64,000 nt of DNA from Streptomyces orinoci (GTDB taxonomy: Bacteria; Actinomycetota; Actinomycetes; Streptomycetales; Streptomycetaceae). Positions 63,998 to 64,000 of the stretch are shown here, piece by piece. The notes under the pieces are model-generated. The model did not search any database. It was not told the origin of the DNA and saw only the letters and a list, made by a program, of their open reading frames with translations. How positions within the stretch are numbered: the stretch's first letter is position 1; each line of letters opens with the position of its first letter. The position numbers and the translations under genes were made by a program. The stretch spans positions 10 to 64,009 of the forward strand of contig NZ_PHNC01000004.1 of assembly GCF_003121295.1 (NCBI RefSeq), given 5' to 3'.

Positions 63998-64000
63998 CGC

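Noticed and set aside
1..64000. CRISPR arrays, rRNA genes, prophage or conjugative modules
   Set aside because: No regularly spaced repeats, no rRNA signature, no integrase, portal or transfer genes were seen; only one tRNA and one decayed insertion sequence.

Overview
The window is chromosomal DNA from a high-GC actinobacterium, almost certainly Streptomyces or a close relative. The evidence is very GC-rich third codon positions, frequent GTG starts, ATGA/GTGA stop-start overlaps, many genes with a -10-like hexamer 6-8 nt before the start codon (leaderless mRNAs), and a family-typical set of small proteins (SPW_0924-like, DUF6343-like). The backbone order gltBD / chorismate mutase / pyk / tRNA-Leu / ANTAR regulator / livJHMGF / polA / rpsA / coaE / uvrB / terD is, as I recall it, the conserved core order of Streptomyces chromosomes.

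Layout. 1-5921: glutamate synthase gltB (5' end outside the window) and gltD. 6175-13101: an exopolysaccharide cassette. Leftward it carries a 66-aa membrane protein, a processive family-2 glycosyltransferase, a UDP-GlcNAc 2-epimerase and a membrane-anchored LamG/DUF1080-like protein. Rightward, from a shared divergent promoter region, it carries a DUF2334 deacetylase-like protein and a GH113-like lipoprotein. 13361-20517: a metallopeptidase-like protein with a zinc ribbon, a His/Pro-rich secreted protein, a NarL-type two-component system, a metallo-beta-lactamase-fold hydrolase, an XRE regulator with a 57-aa satellite, and a secreted sedolisin-like peptidase. 20802-22656: a 5'-truncated PPOX-fold gene beside a quinone-oxidoreductase/HxlR pair. 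22883-25693: a GH35 beta-galactosidase and its divergent AraC regulator.

25705-35411: chorismate mutase, aminopeptidase N, an orphan F0F1 b-subunit paralogue, an N-hydroxylating monooxygenase, a Tat-exported 5'-nucleotidase, a SIMPL protein and pyruvate kinase. 35490-36449: a helix-turn-helix/LAGLIDADG protein lying just 3' of tRNA-Leu(CAA). 36541-42878: the ANTAR regulator, a bidirectional terminator, and the overlapping livJHMGF branched-chain amino acid ABC operon. 43072-49468: a lipoprotein, a hotdog thioesterase, a YdeP-type molybdopterin oxidoreductase and polA. 49579-54559: two small proteins, a DUF3068 protein, the HrpB helicase and a methyltransferase. 54668-62410: rpsA with promoter and leader, a PAC2 protein, coaE, a TPR protein, a DUF6343 protein, a frameshifted glycerophosphodiester phosphodiesterase and uvrB. 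62594-64000: a TerD protein, a decayed IS5-type transposase and the stub of the gene it interrupts.

The most promising little-described system is the divergent polysaccharide cassette. Its gene content (ManNAc precursor supply, membrane synthase, surface deacetylase, surface clan GH-A hydrolase) predicts a synthase-dependent amino-sugar polymer. A second window-wide signal is an interspersed intergenic repeat in a short and a long form, present in at least 11 copies and almost always next to gene ends.
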